Part shown: positions 27,511 through 37,429 of the stretch, one piece after another | Layout of the letters: the number at the start of each line of letters is the position of its first letter | Numbering within the stretch: the stretch's first letter is position 1 | Source of the DNA: Actinomycetota bacterium | GTDB lineage: Bacteria; Actinomycetota; Actinomycetes; Nanopelagicales; Nanopelagicaceae | Assembly (NCBI GenBank): GCA_009702965.1 | Contig: WLHB01000003.1 | Coordinates: 1-64,000, forward strand | Length of the DNA: 64,000 bases | Reading direction: 5' to 3' | Notes under the pieces: generated by a model | Seen by the model: the letters and a program-made list of their open reading frames with translations, nothing else | Databases searched by the model: none | What the model was told of the DNA's origin: nothing | Position numbers and translations under genes: made by a program

Positions 27511-29879
27511 GGCCGAGCAAGTGAAAGGTTGCCGTCGATATGGGCAACTACAGAAAGTTTTCCTCCAACAGTGATCCATCTCCCGCTGATGCCATTAAGT
27601 GCGCTGTTACGCGAGATCAGGGAAATTTTCTTTGTCGCAAAATCAATGGAGCAGAGTCGATCTTCACAATTAAAGAGCGCTGATTTTCCATTGGTCCGTA
27701 ACCATCTATTCGGAGTTCCATATATGGCAGTATCGAAAGTTTGGACGTTTATTGCACCGCTACCAAGGGTTGCAGATCGAAGTTGAGTCGGCTTTGGAAT
27801 TGCAGATGTTCCAAGCCAGAGGGCGAAGGCTCGATCAGGAGTGACCGAGAGCGCCACGTCATAGCCTGTCATTGCAAGAGATTCAGAAGATTCTTCCAAA
27901 GTTTGAAAGACCCACTTCGTTGGATCAATAGTCGTTCTTGTCGCTAAACGTATTGCACCCGAAGTCACTTCTTTCTTCTGATTAATCACTAAGACTGAGT
28001 CATAGAGAACGTAGCTCTTTTTTCCGTCATAGCCAGCAGCGAGATGGAAGGCCACGTCTCCTGTTGTGCGCCCATCAGTTTTTCTATCGCCGTCAACAAG
28101 TTCATAGACCCACTTGTTACTCCCTGTGAGTTTGTAAGCGCCGAGTAAAATTCCTTGAGATTCATCACGATAAAAGACCTGCAGCCCTGTAGGTGTAGCC
28201 AGACAGGCATTTGAGACACTCACATCACTTGCTGTTCGAACGCGGACCTTATCCTCGTAGTTATTTACTGAAGGTCCGTTTCCATCAACAATTTCAACAG
28301 TGACTTTTGTTCCATCATATGTTGCATGTCGAAGATCTTTATCTGTGCCATCGGCATAAAACATATGAAGTTGCTGCTTTGTCCCGGTGCCGCTGATACA
28401 CAAAGAAATCGGACTAGTGATCTCGTTCCTTGTTCGGTTGGTACCGCCAGCGCCATCAATTGTCGTCTTTCTCCAAGCAAGCCCATTCCATATAGCCATC
28501 TTTAAAACACCGTTAACTCCATTGGAGTAAACAATCGTTGGCTTTTTATTAAATGTCGTCGTCGCAATCTGCGCTGGCTCAACATTTGGATCAATAATCG
28601 TGGCTTTCCAGGCAGGCTCTGGAACTACTGCATTGGTTGTCACAAGTGGAGATGTGCCAAGAGAGTTACTCGCAGTAATTGTAAATGTGTGTGATGTGCC
28701 GTTCTTTAATCCGCCCATGACAACCGGACTCGTTGTGCCACTTCTTTCAGCACCTGTCCTCACATTTCGCACTGTATAGGCGGTAACTTGCGCGGTACGT
28801 AGATTTGCTGGGGGATCCCATTTCACAATAGCAGCACCATCTGCGACAACAGCCTGTGCATTTCTTACAACAGTGGGAAGTTCAACAGCTACACCGGCAG
28901 GCGGCTTCGTACGCATATCCTCCATCATTGCCAATAACAAAGGACCAGGACCGGCAAATACTTCTCCCGCATCTAGATTCGGCGTCATCACCGCATCTAG
29001 TCCGCTATTTGAATACGCCTTTTCATCGAGATGACTTACTGAAGATCCATCTTCATATTCAATTGGCGAAAAGAGCAATGGCTTGGTGCCTTTATTTGCC
29101 GCAATTGCCTTCGCACCAGACCACACAAGGGGTGCACGAAGTGCTCTACCTAGCTCGATCGATGGCGATGGTAAATCAGCAAGACGCCTGCCATCTTCAG
29201 TCTGTGCAAATGCATCAAATGGAGTTGGTTGTTCGATAGATCCAAATCCAAGTATTGAGTCATAGACATTATTTGATAGAAAACCTAGGCCGTGGCCCAT
29301 TTCATGGATAAAAACTGACCGTAGATCATATTCGCGAGTTGTCGGCGCGCTGTCGCCACGACGATTCCACGCTGCACGCGAATTAACATTAATAATCATC
29401 TCGGAATTTCTCACATCAAGATCTTTACCCGCGAGAGCATTTGCTAGCGCTGATGGATACCACAGACTGGAATCGGGAGCGCCAGAGAATCCAGCAAAGT
29501 AACCGCCCGGACGAGCACTTCCTAAGACGGCTACAGATTGAGAATTACTCCATGTCGCATCAATTGTGATTGTGACCTTTGATTCAAAGCTCGCTGACCA
29601 CACATCAACAGCAAGCTGTAGTTCATTCTTTGCCCATTCAGGAAAATTTGTGTAATTAACTTGGATATCTGATCGCTTTTCAAGATTAGCGCTACGTGGG
29701 AGTACTGGTGATGTTTTAACTAGAGTTGCAGATGTTGCAGGTCCTGCGAATGTGTATCCCCATTGCGTTGCAGGCGCGTACTTGTATAAAGATTGCGCAG
29801 TTGCAGCTGGAGTGAGAGTGGCCAACAGGGCCAGAATGAGCAGGGCAATCCGTGTAGTGAAGAATTTGCCGGCTCGCAT
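27507..29879 (-). CDS. Secreted zinc metalloprotease with fibronectin type III-like region and long C-terminal region
   Basis: Signal peptide MRAGKFFTTRIALLILALLATLTPAATAQ from ATG 29879; HEMGHGLGFLSN (HExxHxxGF); Fn3-like VVADGAAIVKWDPPANLRTAQVTAYTV...TSHTFTITASNSLGTS. Confidence 0.75.
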   Translation of the reverse strand: MRAGKFFTTRIALLILALLATLTPAATAQSLYKYAPATQWGYTFAGPATSATLVKTSPVLPRSANLEKRSDIQVNYTNFPEWAKNELQLAVDVWSASFESKVTITIDATWSNSQSVAVLGSARPGGYFAGFSGAPDSSLWYPSALANALAGKDLDVRNSEMIINVNSRAAWNRRGDSAPTTREYDLRSVFIHEMGHGLGFLSNNVYDSILGFGSIEQPTPFDAFAQTEDGRRLADLPSPSIELGRALRAPLVWSGAKAIAANKGTKPLLFSPIEYEDGSSVSHLDEKAYSNSGLDAVMTPNLDAGEVFAGPGPLLLAMMEDMRTKPPAGVAVELPTVVRNAQAVVADGAAIVKWDPPANLRTAQVTAYTVRNVRTGAERSGTTSPVVMGGLKNGTSHTFTITASNSLGTSPLVTTNAVVPEPAWKATIIDPNVEPAQIATTTFNKKPTIVYSNGVNGVLKMAIWNGLAWRKTTIDGAGGTNRTRNEITSPISLCISGTGTKQQLHMFYADGTDKDLRHATYDGTKVTVEIVDGNGPSVNNYEDKVRVRTASDVSVSNACLATPTGLQVFYRDESQGILLGAYKLTGSNKWVYELVDGDRKTDGRTTGDVAFHLAAGYDGKKSYVLYDSVLVINQKKEVTSGAIRLATRTTIDPTKWVFQTLEESSESLAMTGYDVALSVTPDRAFALWLGTSAIPKPTQLRSATLGSGAINVQTFDTAIYGTPNRWLRTNGKSALFNCEDRLCSIDFATKKISLISRNSALNGISGRWITVGGKLSVVAHIDGNLSLARP

Positions 29880-29913
29880 GGCGCTAAATCTATCAGGGTG
29901 CCAGAATAGGAAA

Positions 29914-30240
29914 ATGGCTGAGACAGGTAACCCAAGCGCTACTAGCGATGTCTTTACTCGGATTCGAAACGAGAAGGCACCTCTCACCGAATTCACAATC
30001 GGGGCCAATGGTCGTGAAATTACACTCGATGAGGCGCGAAGTGATCTAGCCGCGGCCGTTGGCGCAATTGCACACATGCTTTTCTCAAAAAGCTACGGTC
30101 CACTTGTGGGTACCGTAACAACAACAAGTGTGGAAACCATTCTCAAGAACGCTGAAAGCAATGCGGTTCGGGCAAAGGGGGATGTGAAGTTAGTTGCCGA
30201 AGAACTCTCTGCACGAATTTTTAAGAGTACAAAAAAGTGA
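29914..30240 (+). CDS. Hypothetical protein, 108 aa
   Basis: MAETGNPSATSDVFTRIRNEKAPL...; upstream track extension to 29752 overlaps the divergent protease gene. Confidence 0.55.
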   Translation: MAETGNPSATSDVFTRIRNEKAPLTEFTIGANGREITLDEARSDLAAAVGAIAHMLFSKSYGPLVGTVTTTSVETILKNAESNAVRAKGDVKLVAEELSARIFKSTKK

Positions 30241-30488
30241 CGACTGTTACCGTGTATTCACGCCACGGTTGCCATCTCTGTGAACTCGCAATTGAAACGC
30301 TCTCAACGCTCGATAAAGAATTGAATTTTCAAATCGATGTTATCTATATTGAAGATAACAAGGAGTTAATAGATTTATATAGCGATCAAATTCCTGTGAT
30401 TCATATTGATGGAAAGCATCACGATTTCTACAAGGTAGATGTCGAAAGATTTAGATCTTCCCTTGAAAAACATCGTCAGCATCAATAA
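30237..30488 (+). CDS. Glutaredoxin-like protein (DUF836-like)
   Basis: VTVYSRHGCHLCELAIETL, DQIPVIHIDGK; GTG start overlapping upstream stop. Confidence 0.8.
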   Translation: MTTVTVYSRHGCHLCELAIETLSTLDKELNFQIDVIYIEDNKELIDLYSDQIPVIHIDGKHHDFYKVDVERFRSSLEKHRQHQ

Positions 30489-32100
30489 TCCGGTAGGCAT
30501 ACCCCTGCTCGGCTAGGAACCGTTGGCGATTAGCGGCAAAATCTTGATCAACGGTATCTCGAGATACAACTGAGTAGAAAATTGCCCCTCTGCCATCTGC
30601 TTTCGGGCGAAGAATTCGTCCAAGGCGCTGCGCCTCTTCTTGTCTTGAACCGAATGCGCCAGATACCTGAATTGCAATTGTTGCATCGGGTAGATCGATA
30701 GAGAAGTTAGCCACCTTGGAAACCACTAGACAGGTAATTTCCCCTGTTCGAAATGCAGCAAAGAGTCGTTCACGCTCTTTCACTGGGGTATCACCTTTGA
30801 TTAAAGGTACTCCGAGAGTTTCAGAGAGTTCATCTAATTGGGTGATGTATTGACCGATAACCAAAATTTGTTCATCTGCGTGATATGAAACCAACTCTTG
30901 TACGACTTCACTCTTTGTCTTTGTCGTTGAGCAGTAGCGATACTTCTCTTCAGGTTCAGCTGTTGCATAGAGCAACCGTTCTGACTCAGAGAGATTTACG
31001 CGCACTTCAATACATTCTGCCGGGGCGATATACCCTTGAGATTCAATCTCTTTCCAAGGTACATCAAATCTCTTTGGGCCGATGAGTGAGAAGACCTCAC
31101 CCTCCATTCCATCTTCACGGACCAATGTGGCAGTTAATCCAAGGCGACGTCGTGATTGGATATCTGCAGTAAATCGAAAGATCGGTGCTGGTAGAAGGTG
31201 CACTTCGTCATAAATGATTAGACCCCAATCATGGGTATCAAAGAGATCAAGGTGTGCGTAGACACCATTTTTCTTCTTTGTCATCACCTGATAAGTCGCG
31301 ATTGTGACTGGGCGAATTTCTTTCTTCGCTCCTGAATATTCACCAATCTCATCTTCATTAAGAGTTGTGCGACGAAGTAATTCATCTCGCCATTGTCTTG
31401 CTGCAACGGTATTTGTCACCAAAATCAGCGTTGTTGCTTTTGCGTGAGCCATCGCGGCTGCCCCCACGATAGTTTTCCCCGCACCGCAAGGAAGAACTAC
31501 AACACCGGAGCCGCCATGCCAGAAACCTTCTGCGGCGAGCTCTTGATAAGGGCGAATCTTCCAACCATCTTCACGAAGTGCGATCTCATGTGCTTGTCCA
31601 TCAACATATCCAGCGAAATCTTCAGCCGGCCAACCAAGGCGCAATAACGATTGCTTAATGGCACCGCGCTGGCTTGGATGCACTGCAATGGTTTCAGCAT
31701 CAATACGTGGACCAAGCAGTGGCGCAATCTTTTTGGCTCGGATAACCTCTTCAAGCACCGCTGTATCTGTTGTAACGAGAATAAGGCCATGAATGGGATC
31801 TGCTTCTAGTCGCAAGCGGCCATACCGTGACATCGTCTCTGCGACATCAATAAGAATTGAGTGCGGAACGGCATAGCGCGAATATTTAATAAGTGTGTCG
31901 ATAACTAATTCAGCATCATGGCCAGCAGCGCGCGCATTCCACAAACCAAGATTTGTCAGTCGGTATGTATGAATGTGCTCTGGAGATCGCTCTAGCTCAG
32001 CAAATGGTGCAATTGCTCGGCGACATTCAACAGAGTCGGGATGATCAATATCTAATAAGAGTGTCTTATCGCTTTGAACAATGAGTGGGCCGTTGCTCAT
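30451..32100 (-). CDS. XPB/ERCC3-type DNA helicase
   Basis: GGSGVVVLPCGAGKTIVGAAAM, YDEVHLLPAP, LGLTATLVREDG, GSRQEEAQRLGRILRPK. Confidence 0.92.
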   Translation of the reverse strand: MSNGPLIVQSDKTLLLDIDHPDSVECRRAIAPFAELERSPEHIHTYRLTNLGLWNARAAGHDAELVIDTLIKYSRYAVPHSILIDVAETMSRYGRLRLEADPIHGLILVTTDTAVLEEVIRAKKIAPLLGPRIDAETIAVHPSQRGAIKQSLLRLGWPAEDFAGYVDGQAHEIALREDGWKIRPYQELAAEGFWHGGSGVVVLPCGAGKTIVGAAAMAHAKATTLILVTNTVAARQWRDELLRRTTLNEDEIGEYSGAKKEIRPVTIATYQVMTKKKNGVYAHLDLFDTHDWGLIIYDEVHLLPAPIFRFTADIQSRRRLGLTATLVREDGMEGEVFSLIGPKRFDVPWKEIESQGYIAPAECIEVRVNLSESERLLYATAEPEEKYRYCSTTKTKSEVVQELVSYHADEQILVIGQYITQLDELSETLGVPLIKGDTPVKERERLFAAFRTGEITCLVVSKVANFSIDLPDATIAIQVSGAFGSRQEEAQRLGRILRPKADGRGAIFYSVVSRDTVDQDFAANRQRFLAEQGYAYRIIDADDVFQGKI

Positions 32101-33197
32101 TTAAGTAGATCCACAATGAGCGCGTGGAGTAACTCTGTCCGTGGTTCGAGAGTTTTTGCACTTAACCATTCATTTGGTGCATGGGCACCACCACCAACAG
32201 CGCCTAGTCCATCAAGAACAGGTGCCCCGGCAGCAGCGGCAAAGTTTCCATCGCTAGCTCCACCAACTTTGGCACTTCCGAGTGGTTGCATTCCTAGCGT
32301 CACTGCAACTTTCTCTACTCGCTGATAAAGATCGGCAGTTGATTGCTCTTGTAATGGTGGACGATTAATTCCACCTGTTACTTCGATTCGAGCCTTTGGG
32401 TTTTCAGCCTTCAGCCCTCTGATTGCAGTATCTACTCGCTCTAGTTCAGCGAGAGAAAATGACCTAATGTCGATATCAAGGATTGCATGATCTGGAACGG
32501 TATTTGTTGTATTTCCCGAATGCAGAACAGTTGGAACTACAGATGTTCCATGTTCAGGATTTTCTAGTTCAGTAACTTTCAAAATTACATGTGCAATTTC
32601 AGTTGTGGCATTTACTCCCTTTTCAGGCTCAAGGCCTGCATGTGAAGCAAGTCCATGAACATGAACTTGGTACATGGAAGTACCTTTGCGACCTGTCTTC
32701 ACTTTTCCATCAAGGGAAGCCTCTAATACCAAGACTGCCTTCGCCTTTGCAGATAGATCCAGAATAAGTTTGCGTGAAGCGTGGCTACCAGTTTCTTCAT
32801 CTGTTGTTGCAATCAGCGCAACCGAACCTTTGATTCCTTTGAGGGCATAGAGCGCCTGTAAGAAGCCAGCCTTCATATCAAAGACTCCCGGGCCTCGCAC
32901 AACATCTCCATCTACTTCCCACAGTGGTTGGTATGAACCATGAGGCCAAACAGTGTCGAGATGTCCTAAGAGAATAATTTCTGGTTCAGGAGAACCCCAC
33001 CAGAAAACTGGACGCCCTTCAATTTCTTTAATCTCTGCTGGTGTTCCAAGCACACGCGTTGCAATATCACTAGCGAGTCGAACAACGTTGCGGCATGCAT
33101 CTATATCTTCAGTGGGGGATTCACACCGAACAAGAGCTTCAAGGGCTGCCAACATAGGGGTAAGTCTGCCGTATTCAGAAGAGTTCTGGCTTGTCAT
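32097..33197 (-). CDS. M20-family metallopeptidase (carboxypeptidase G2/ArgE-like)
   Basis: LLGHLDTVWPHGS, GPGVFDMKAGFLQAL, TTDEETGSHASRK. Confidence 0.88.
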   Translation of the reverse strand: MTSQNSSEYGRLTPMLAALEALVRCESPTEDIDACRNVVRLASDIATRVLGTPAEIKEIEGRPVFWWGSPEPEIILLGHLDTVWPHGSYQPLWEVDGDVVRGPGVFDMKAGFLQALYALKGIKGSVALIATTDEETGSHASRKLILDLSAKAKAVLVLEASLDGKVKTGRKGTSMYQVHVHGLASHAGLEPEKGVNATTEIAHVILKVTELENPEHGTSVVPTVLHSGNTTNTVPDHAILDIDIRSFSLAELERVDTAIRGLKAENPKARIEVTGGINRPPLQEQSTADLYQRVEKVAVTLGMQPLGSAKVGGASDGNFAAAAGAPVLDGLGAVGGGAHAPNEWLSAKTLEPRTELLHALIVDLLK

Positions 33198-35401
33198 AGC
33201 GAAGCCACCCCCGTAATTCGAGCGATTCTAAAGGTTGTGATCTCTCCCGTTGCATGATCTCGAGCGAGAAGCGTGCCGGCTGAGAGTTTGAGCGGGTCAA
33301 TGATGCGGTGTGAAATCAAGCCATTGTTATCGGCATATCCAATAGATAGAGATGTATCTGCAGAATGTGTCAGGTGATGAGAGAGCAATTCAAGAGTTTC
33401 ATTTGCAGTAGATCGGGGAAGTTCACCGAGGGCTGACGAAGAGATATTTCGAAGAGTGCTTTGGCGATGGCTAGATTTTTCACCGGTGCGAAGTACGCGG
33501 ACCGCTCCTTCAAGAACACTATCTGTTGGCGAATCAATTTCACCTACGATGCGAGGGGGTCTGGCCTTACTTTGAGAACGCATAACCCGAGCACCGCTTA
33601 ATAAAATTCCCTTTGAATCTTCGATGGCAGGAAGATAGCCAGCGTTACGTAAAACATTGACGGCATCATCTACCTCTAGATCGCTAATCAAAACCTCCGC
33701 AGCGATTCTTCTAAATCCCAGCCCATCGAGCTTCTTATCGCTGAGAATTGCGACGATCACAGATTGATCTTCACAACGAATAAATGATGTGGTTGCACCC
33801 ACTCGCAACTTTCCATGCTTCTTAGCAACATCTGCGATTAAGTACTCGAGTGGTTGTGGCATTGGAGTCTTAGATGTTGCCTTTAAAAACTTTGTTATAT
33901 CCTCACCAGTTTTGCCGTGGTCCAACGCCCTGCGAATCGTTGAATCGGTAAATCTAAAGACAGTGGCACCACCTCGTGATTCAACATCTGCAAGAAGAGC
34001 CATCTCCTGAGCAACTTCCTGGGCAAGTGGCCCTGGAGCAATTGCTGTGTTATCACTTTGAATAAGGATGTGATCAACTTCTTCCGGAAGATCGATATCA
34101 ATTTGATCGAGTGCAGCTCCATCAAGAAGAGCAAGACCATAGTCGGAGATAACTCCCTGACCTGTAACCCCAAGCCATTCAGCCTCACGGAGAGTAAAGA
34201 GAATGTGAGGCGCTGGGATTCCACCAATGCGTTTAGATGGTCGATGCCACGATGCCAGTGCCACCATTGAATCTGGTGTAATCGCACCATCACGATTATC
34301 TTTGAGAAGTGAGAGAACGAGTGATCGCACCGATGCGGCATTAACGCGATCAAGTTCTGGGCCAAGGGGTGCGATGTTCTTTGAATCTTCGTTGCCAACT
34401 AAACCGCTGACGCGAGACGTCGAAATCCACGCTGATGCCAGCGTCAACCACTTATCTGAAGATCGTTGCGTAAGCCAAATATCAAAATTAGTTGTCGGCA
34501 AGATGCGATCATCGGGATCAATTGTAAGAAGTGCGCTGATGTAACAGAGCTCTGCAACAAAGGCTGCACAGTTCTCGTCAACACCAATGTGTAGCGCTAA
34601 CGCTTTGAGATCTCGAACCCCTAAACCTCCAGAACGCAGCGCAGTCGGTGGATCTTGCGCCCAAAAATTGAGAACTTCTTCCACCCATCGCAAGAAGGTA
34701 GTTATATTTGCAATCGATGCGTTATTAAGGCCTTTTCTATCTTTAGCGGTGAATGAGTATGAAATTTCTGGAGAATTAACGCGTTGCTCTTTATGTACTT
34801 TTCCGCCTCTGAGTGCAATCGCGACTTCACGCGGCATCACAACAATTGTCTGGCTATATGGAATGAGAAATCCCTCTTCCAGGCACCATTGAACTCCTGC
34901 ACCTGGTTTTTTAATATCTGCGACAGTGCCACGTGGTGGGCCCCATGCCATGGCATCGAGAATCTTCTTCGCGCTAGGTGGGGCATCACTTAACTTTTTG
35001 AGATTGAGTTTTGCCATTGAAGAAGGACCAAGCTGAGCAACTTCGTTTCCAAGTAATTCACGTAACGTTGTGGGCATTCTGAGGCCATCATCTGCCGGAT
35101 AAATTAATCCACGTTCGATTAACCCAGGAATAACAAAGATCGCAGGCTTATCAGTAAGTGCCGCAACAATCTTTTCAGTAAATGGTTCGCTCGCCACAAC
35201 ACACGCCTCAAGCACTTGAAATTGCCACGCGTTCAGTGAATCAATTGATCGAGCAAGTGATGGCGCTGATGATGCGCGCACAGCAAGGCTGGCCATATCT
35301 GGTGGAACGGGCGCGATTAAATCTGGACGATGAGTGAAGAGACGCAAAAGGGCAGCGTCATCTAACCCACGTAGGTAATCAGCGAATGAACGAATTTCCA
35401 T
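33194..35401 (-). CDS. Helicase-associated protein with XPB/Ssl2 N-terminal-like domain
   Basis: 735 aa; MEIRSFADYLRGLDDAALLRLFTHRPDLIAPVPPDMASLA; same operon as XPB helicase. Confidence 0.75.
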   Translation of the reverse strand: MEIRSFADYLRGLDDAALLRLFTHRPDLIAPVPPDMASLAVRASSAPSLARSIDSLNAWQFQVLEACVVASEPFTEKIVAALTDKPAIFVIPGLIERGLIYPADDGLRMPTTLRELLGNEVAQLGPSSMAKLNLKKLSDAPPSAKKILDAMAWGPPRGTVADIKKPGAGVQWCLEEGFLIPYSQTIVVMPREVAIALRGGKVHKEQRVNSPEISYSFTAKDRKGLNNASIANITTFLRWVEEVLNFWAQDPPTALRSGGLGVRDLKALALHIGVDENCAAFVAELCYISALLTIDPDDRILPTTNFDIWLTQRSSDKWLTLASAWISTSRVSGLVGNEDSKNIAPLGPELDRVNAASVRSLVLSLLKDNRDGAITPDSMVALASWHRPSKRIGGIPAPHILFTLREAEWLGVTGQGVISDYGLALLDGAALDQIDIDLPEEVDHILIQSDNTAIAPGPLAQEVAQEMALLADVESRGGATVFRFTDSTIRRALDHGKTGEDITKFLKATSKTPMPQPLEYLIADVAKKHGKLRVGATTSFIRCEDQSVIVAILSDKKLDGLGFRRIAAEVLISDLEVDDAVNVLRNAGYLPAIEDSKGILLSGARVMRSQSKARPPRIVGEIDSPTDSVLEGAVRVLRTGEKSSHRQSTLRNISSSALGELPRSTANETLELLSHHLTHSADTSLSIGYADNNGLISHRIIDPLKLSAGTLLARDHATGEITTFRIARITGVASL

Positions 35402-35448
35402 AACCTGCCTACATTAATGCAGAAAGGGTCAATCTGTGACATCAAGAG

Positions 35449-36216
35449 TTAGCGGCGATGACCCCGAGGCTTAATGAGCGCACCGATTGATGCAAGGCGG
35501 GAAATTGCTGGCCCAAGGAATCGATTGATCTTTCGGGCTCGGCGAAAATCATGAATTGGCCAACGCTCGCGTGTAGCCCAAATACGCAACTTGGCATCAG
35601 GATTAATTGTTGAGGGCTGTCCAACGGTTTCAAGAAGTGGCAGATCGTTAAAACTATCTGAGTATGCAAAACATTGTTGTAGGACAAAGCCACGTTCTTC
35701 AGCAAGTCTTTTTACCGCGATTGCTTTTTCGCGACCATGTAACAAGGGTCCATTCATCTCTCCGGTATAGACACCGTCTGTAATCGCTGCCTTACTGCCG
35801 AGCGCCCCAGTTAATCCAAGTCTCTTTGCGATCAGCGTTGCCATATCTTCAGGGGCTGCTGTGACGAGCCACACTTCGACGCCATCTGCTAAATGTTTCT
35901 TTGCTATTTCGATAGTGCCCAACCAGAGCGCAGGGGAGACGTATTCGTCATAGATTTCCTGAGCAAGATTTTGGATGTCCTGGACATTATGTCCACCAAT
36001 AAAACTAGTTGCGGCATTCTGAAATTTTTCAATCTCTTCACGCTTTTCAGTACCCGTTAAGCGAAATCGTAAATTTGCTAAGACGAATCGAGAGATATCA
36101 GCCTTTGTGAAATACCCGCGTTGATACATGCCGCGGCCCAGGAAGTAGATCGTAGAACCACGGATCAGAGTGTTATCTACATCAAAGAATGCAGCCTGCT
36201 TCTCTCCGACTGCCAT
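35449..36216 (-). CDS. HAD-IB family hydrolase (SerB-like phosphatase)
   Basis: AAFFDVDNTLIRGST, VTAAPEDMA, AYSDSFNDLPLLE. Confidence 0.88.
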   Translation of the reverse strand: MAVGEKQAAFFDVDNTLIRGSTIYFLGRGMYQRGYFTKADISRFVLANLRFRLTGTEKREEIEKFQNAATSFIGGHNVQDIQNLAQEIYDEYVSPALWLGTIEIAKKHLADGVEVWLVTAAPEDMATLIAKRLGLTGALGSKAAITDGVYTGEMNGPLLHGREKAIAVKRLAEERGFVLQQCFAYSDSFNDLPLLETVGQPSTINPDAKLRIWATRERWPIHDFRRARKINRFLGPAISRLASIGALIKPRGHRR

Positions 36217-36263
36217 GGCTTAACCATAGCGAAGTAGATCCCAAACGCCTTTATAGTTGGCCT

Positions 36264-36887
36264 ATGAGCAATAGCGTCCACGTGATCCGCCATGGAGAAG
36301 TCCACAATCCAGAGAAGATTCTCTATGGTCGCCAACCTGGTTGGAGGCTCTCAGATCGTGGGCAACAGATGGCTGGAGTTCTAGGCCAATGGTCAACAAC
36401 AATTGATTTGGGTGCACTCCATGTCTCACCTCTGCAGCGCGCTCAAGAAACTGCGGCGCCAATCGCTGCTGCCAATAACATTTCAATTACCACCGATGAC
36501 CGGCTTATCGAAGCTGCAAATATTTTCGAGGGCAAGCCATTTGGAATTGGTGACGGAGTTCTTCGCCATCCATCTGCGTGGAAGCACTTATGGAATCCGT
36601 GGAAGCCATCATGGGGTGAGCCATATGTTGAGCAGATTAACCGCATGCTCGCTGCAGTTTTCTCTGCACATAAGGCAGCAAATGGGAAAGATGCCATATG
36701 CGTTTCACATCAATTACCAATTTGGATTTTGCGCAGCGCCATTGAAGGTCGAAGACTGCTTCATGATCCACGTAAGCGAGAGTGCACACTGGCTTCGATA
36801 ACAAGTATCCACTTTAACGATAATGGCGAAATTGAAGGTACGTCATATAGCGAACCTGCAGCACACCTTCTGCCAGAGAAGAAATAA
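36264..36887 (+). CDS. Histidine phosphatase (phosphoglycerate mutase-like)
   Basis: VHVIRHGEVHNPEKILYGRQPGWRLSDRG; ATG 36264 with -10-like TATAGT 6 nt upstream. Confidence 0.87.
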   Translation: MSNSVHVIRHGEVHNPEKILYGRQPGWRLSDRGQQMAGVLGQWSTTIDLGALHVSPLQRAQETAAPIAAANNISITTDDRLIEAANIFEGKPFGIGDGVLRHPSAWKHLWNPWKPSWGEPYVEQINRMLAAVFSAHKAANGKDAICVSHQLPIWILRSAIEGRRLLHDPRKRECTLASITSIHFNDNGEIEGTSYSEPAAHLLPEKK

Positions 36888-37429
36888 TGAAGCGAAGTAG
36901 ATCATTAATTTTGCTCACCGCAGGCTTATTGATCTTTGCTGGATGCTCTGGTGGCGGAAGCTCAACAACTGAAGAAAGTTTTGTTGTTGGAAGTGGAGCA
37001 CAAACATTTATCAAAGAAGGGTCTCGAGAGAAAGCACCTACCTTGAGTGGGATGACGTTAACTGGGGTTAATTACACCCTTCCTGCAAACACAGTTGCAG
37101 TGGTCAATGTATGGGCCTCGTGGTGTTCTCCATGCAGAGCAGAAGCGCCAGCGCTAGTAGCCGTTGCAGAGAAATATCCTGATGTGGCATTTGTCGGCAT
37201 TCTTACGCGCGATAACCTCGTTAACGCGGAAGCCTTTGTTCGTACGAAGAACATTACCTACCCAACGCTGATAGATGATGCGCTACTGATTGGCTTTAAA
37301 CGTTCACTTCCAGCCAATGCAATACCTTCAACAATCATTATTGATAACAAGGGTTTCGTTGCGGCACGAGTTTCAGGGGTTGTCACCATTGGATCCTTGA
37401 GTGCGTTAATTGAAAAGGTTCAAGGCTGA
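36887..37429 (+). CDS. TlpA/ResA-like thioredoxin lipoprotein
   Basis: Lipobox LIFAGC; WASWCSPCRAEAPAL. Confidence 0.9.
   Translation: MKRSRSLILLTAGLLIFAGCSGGGSSTTEESFVVGSGAQTFIKEGSREKAPTLSGMTLTGVNYTLPANTVAVVNVWASWCSPCRAEAPALVAVAEKYPDVAFVGILTRDNLVNAEAFVRTKNITYPTLIDDALLIGFKRSLPANAIPSTIIIDNKGFVAARVSGVVTIGSLSALIEKVQG

Noticed and set aside
27507-30077. Long start (30077) for the metalloprotease
   Set aside because: The extra N-terminus precedes a clean signal peptide starting at ATG 29879, which also has a -10-like TAGATT 7 nt upstream; the extension overlaps the divergent gene.
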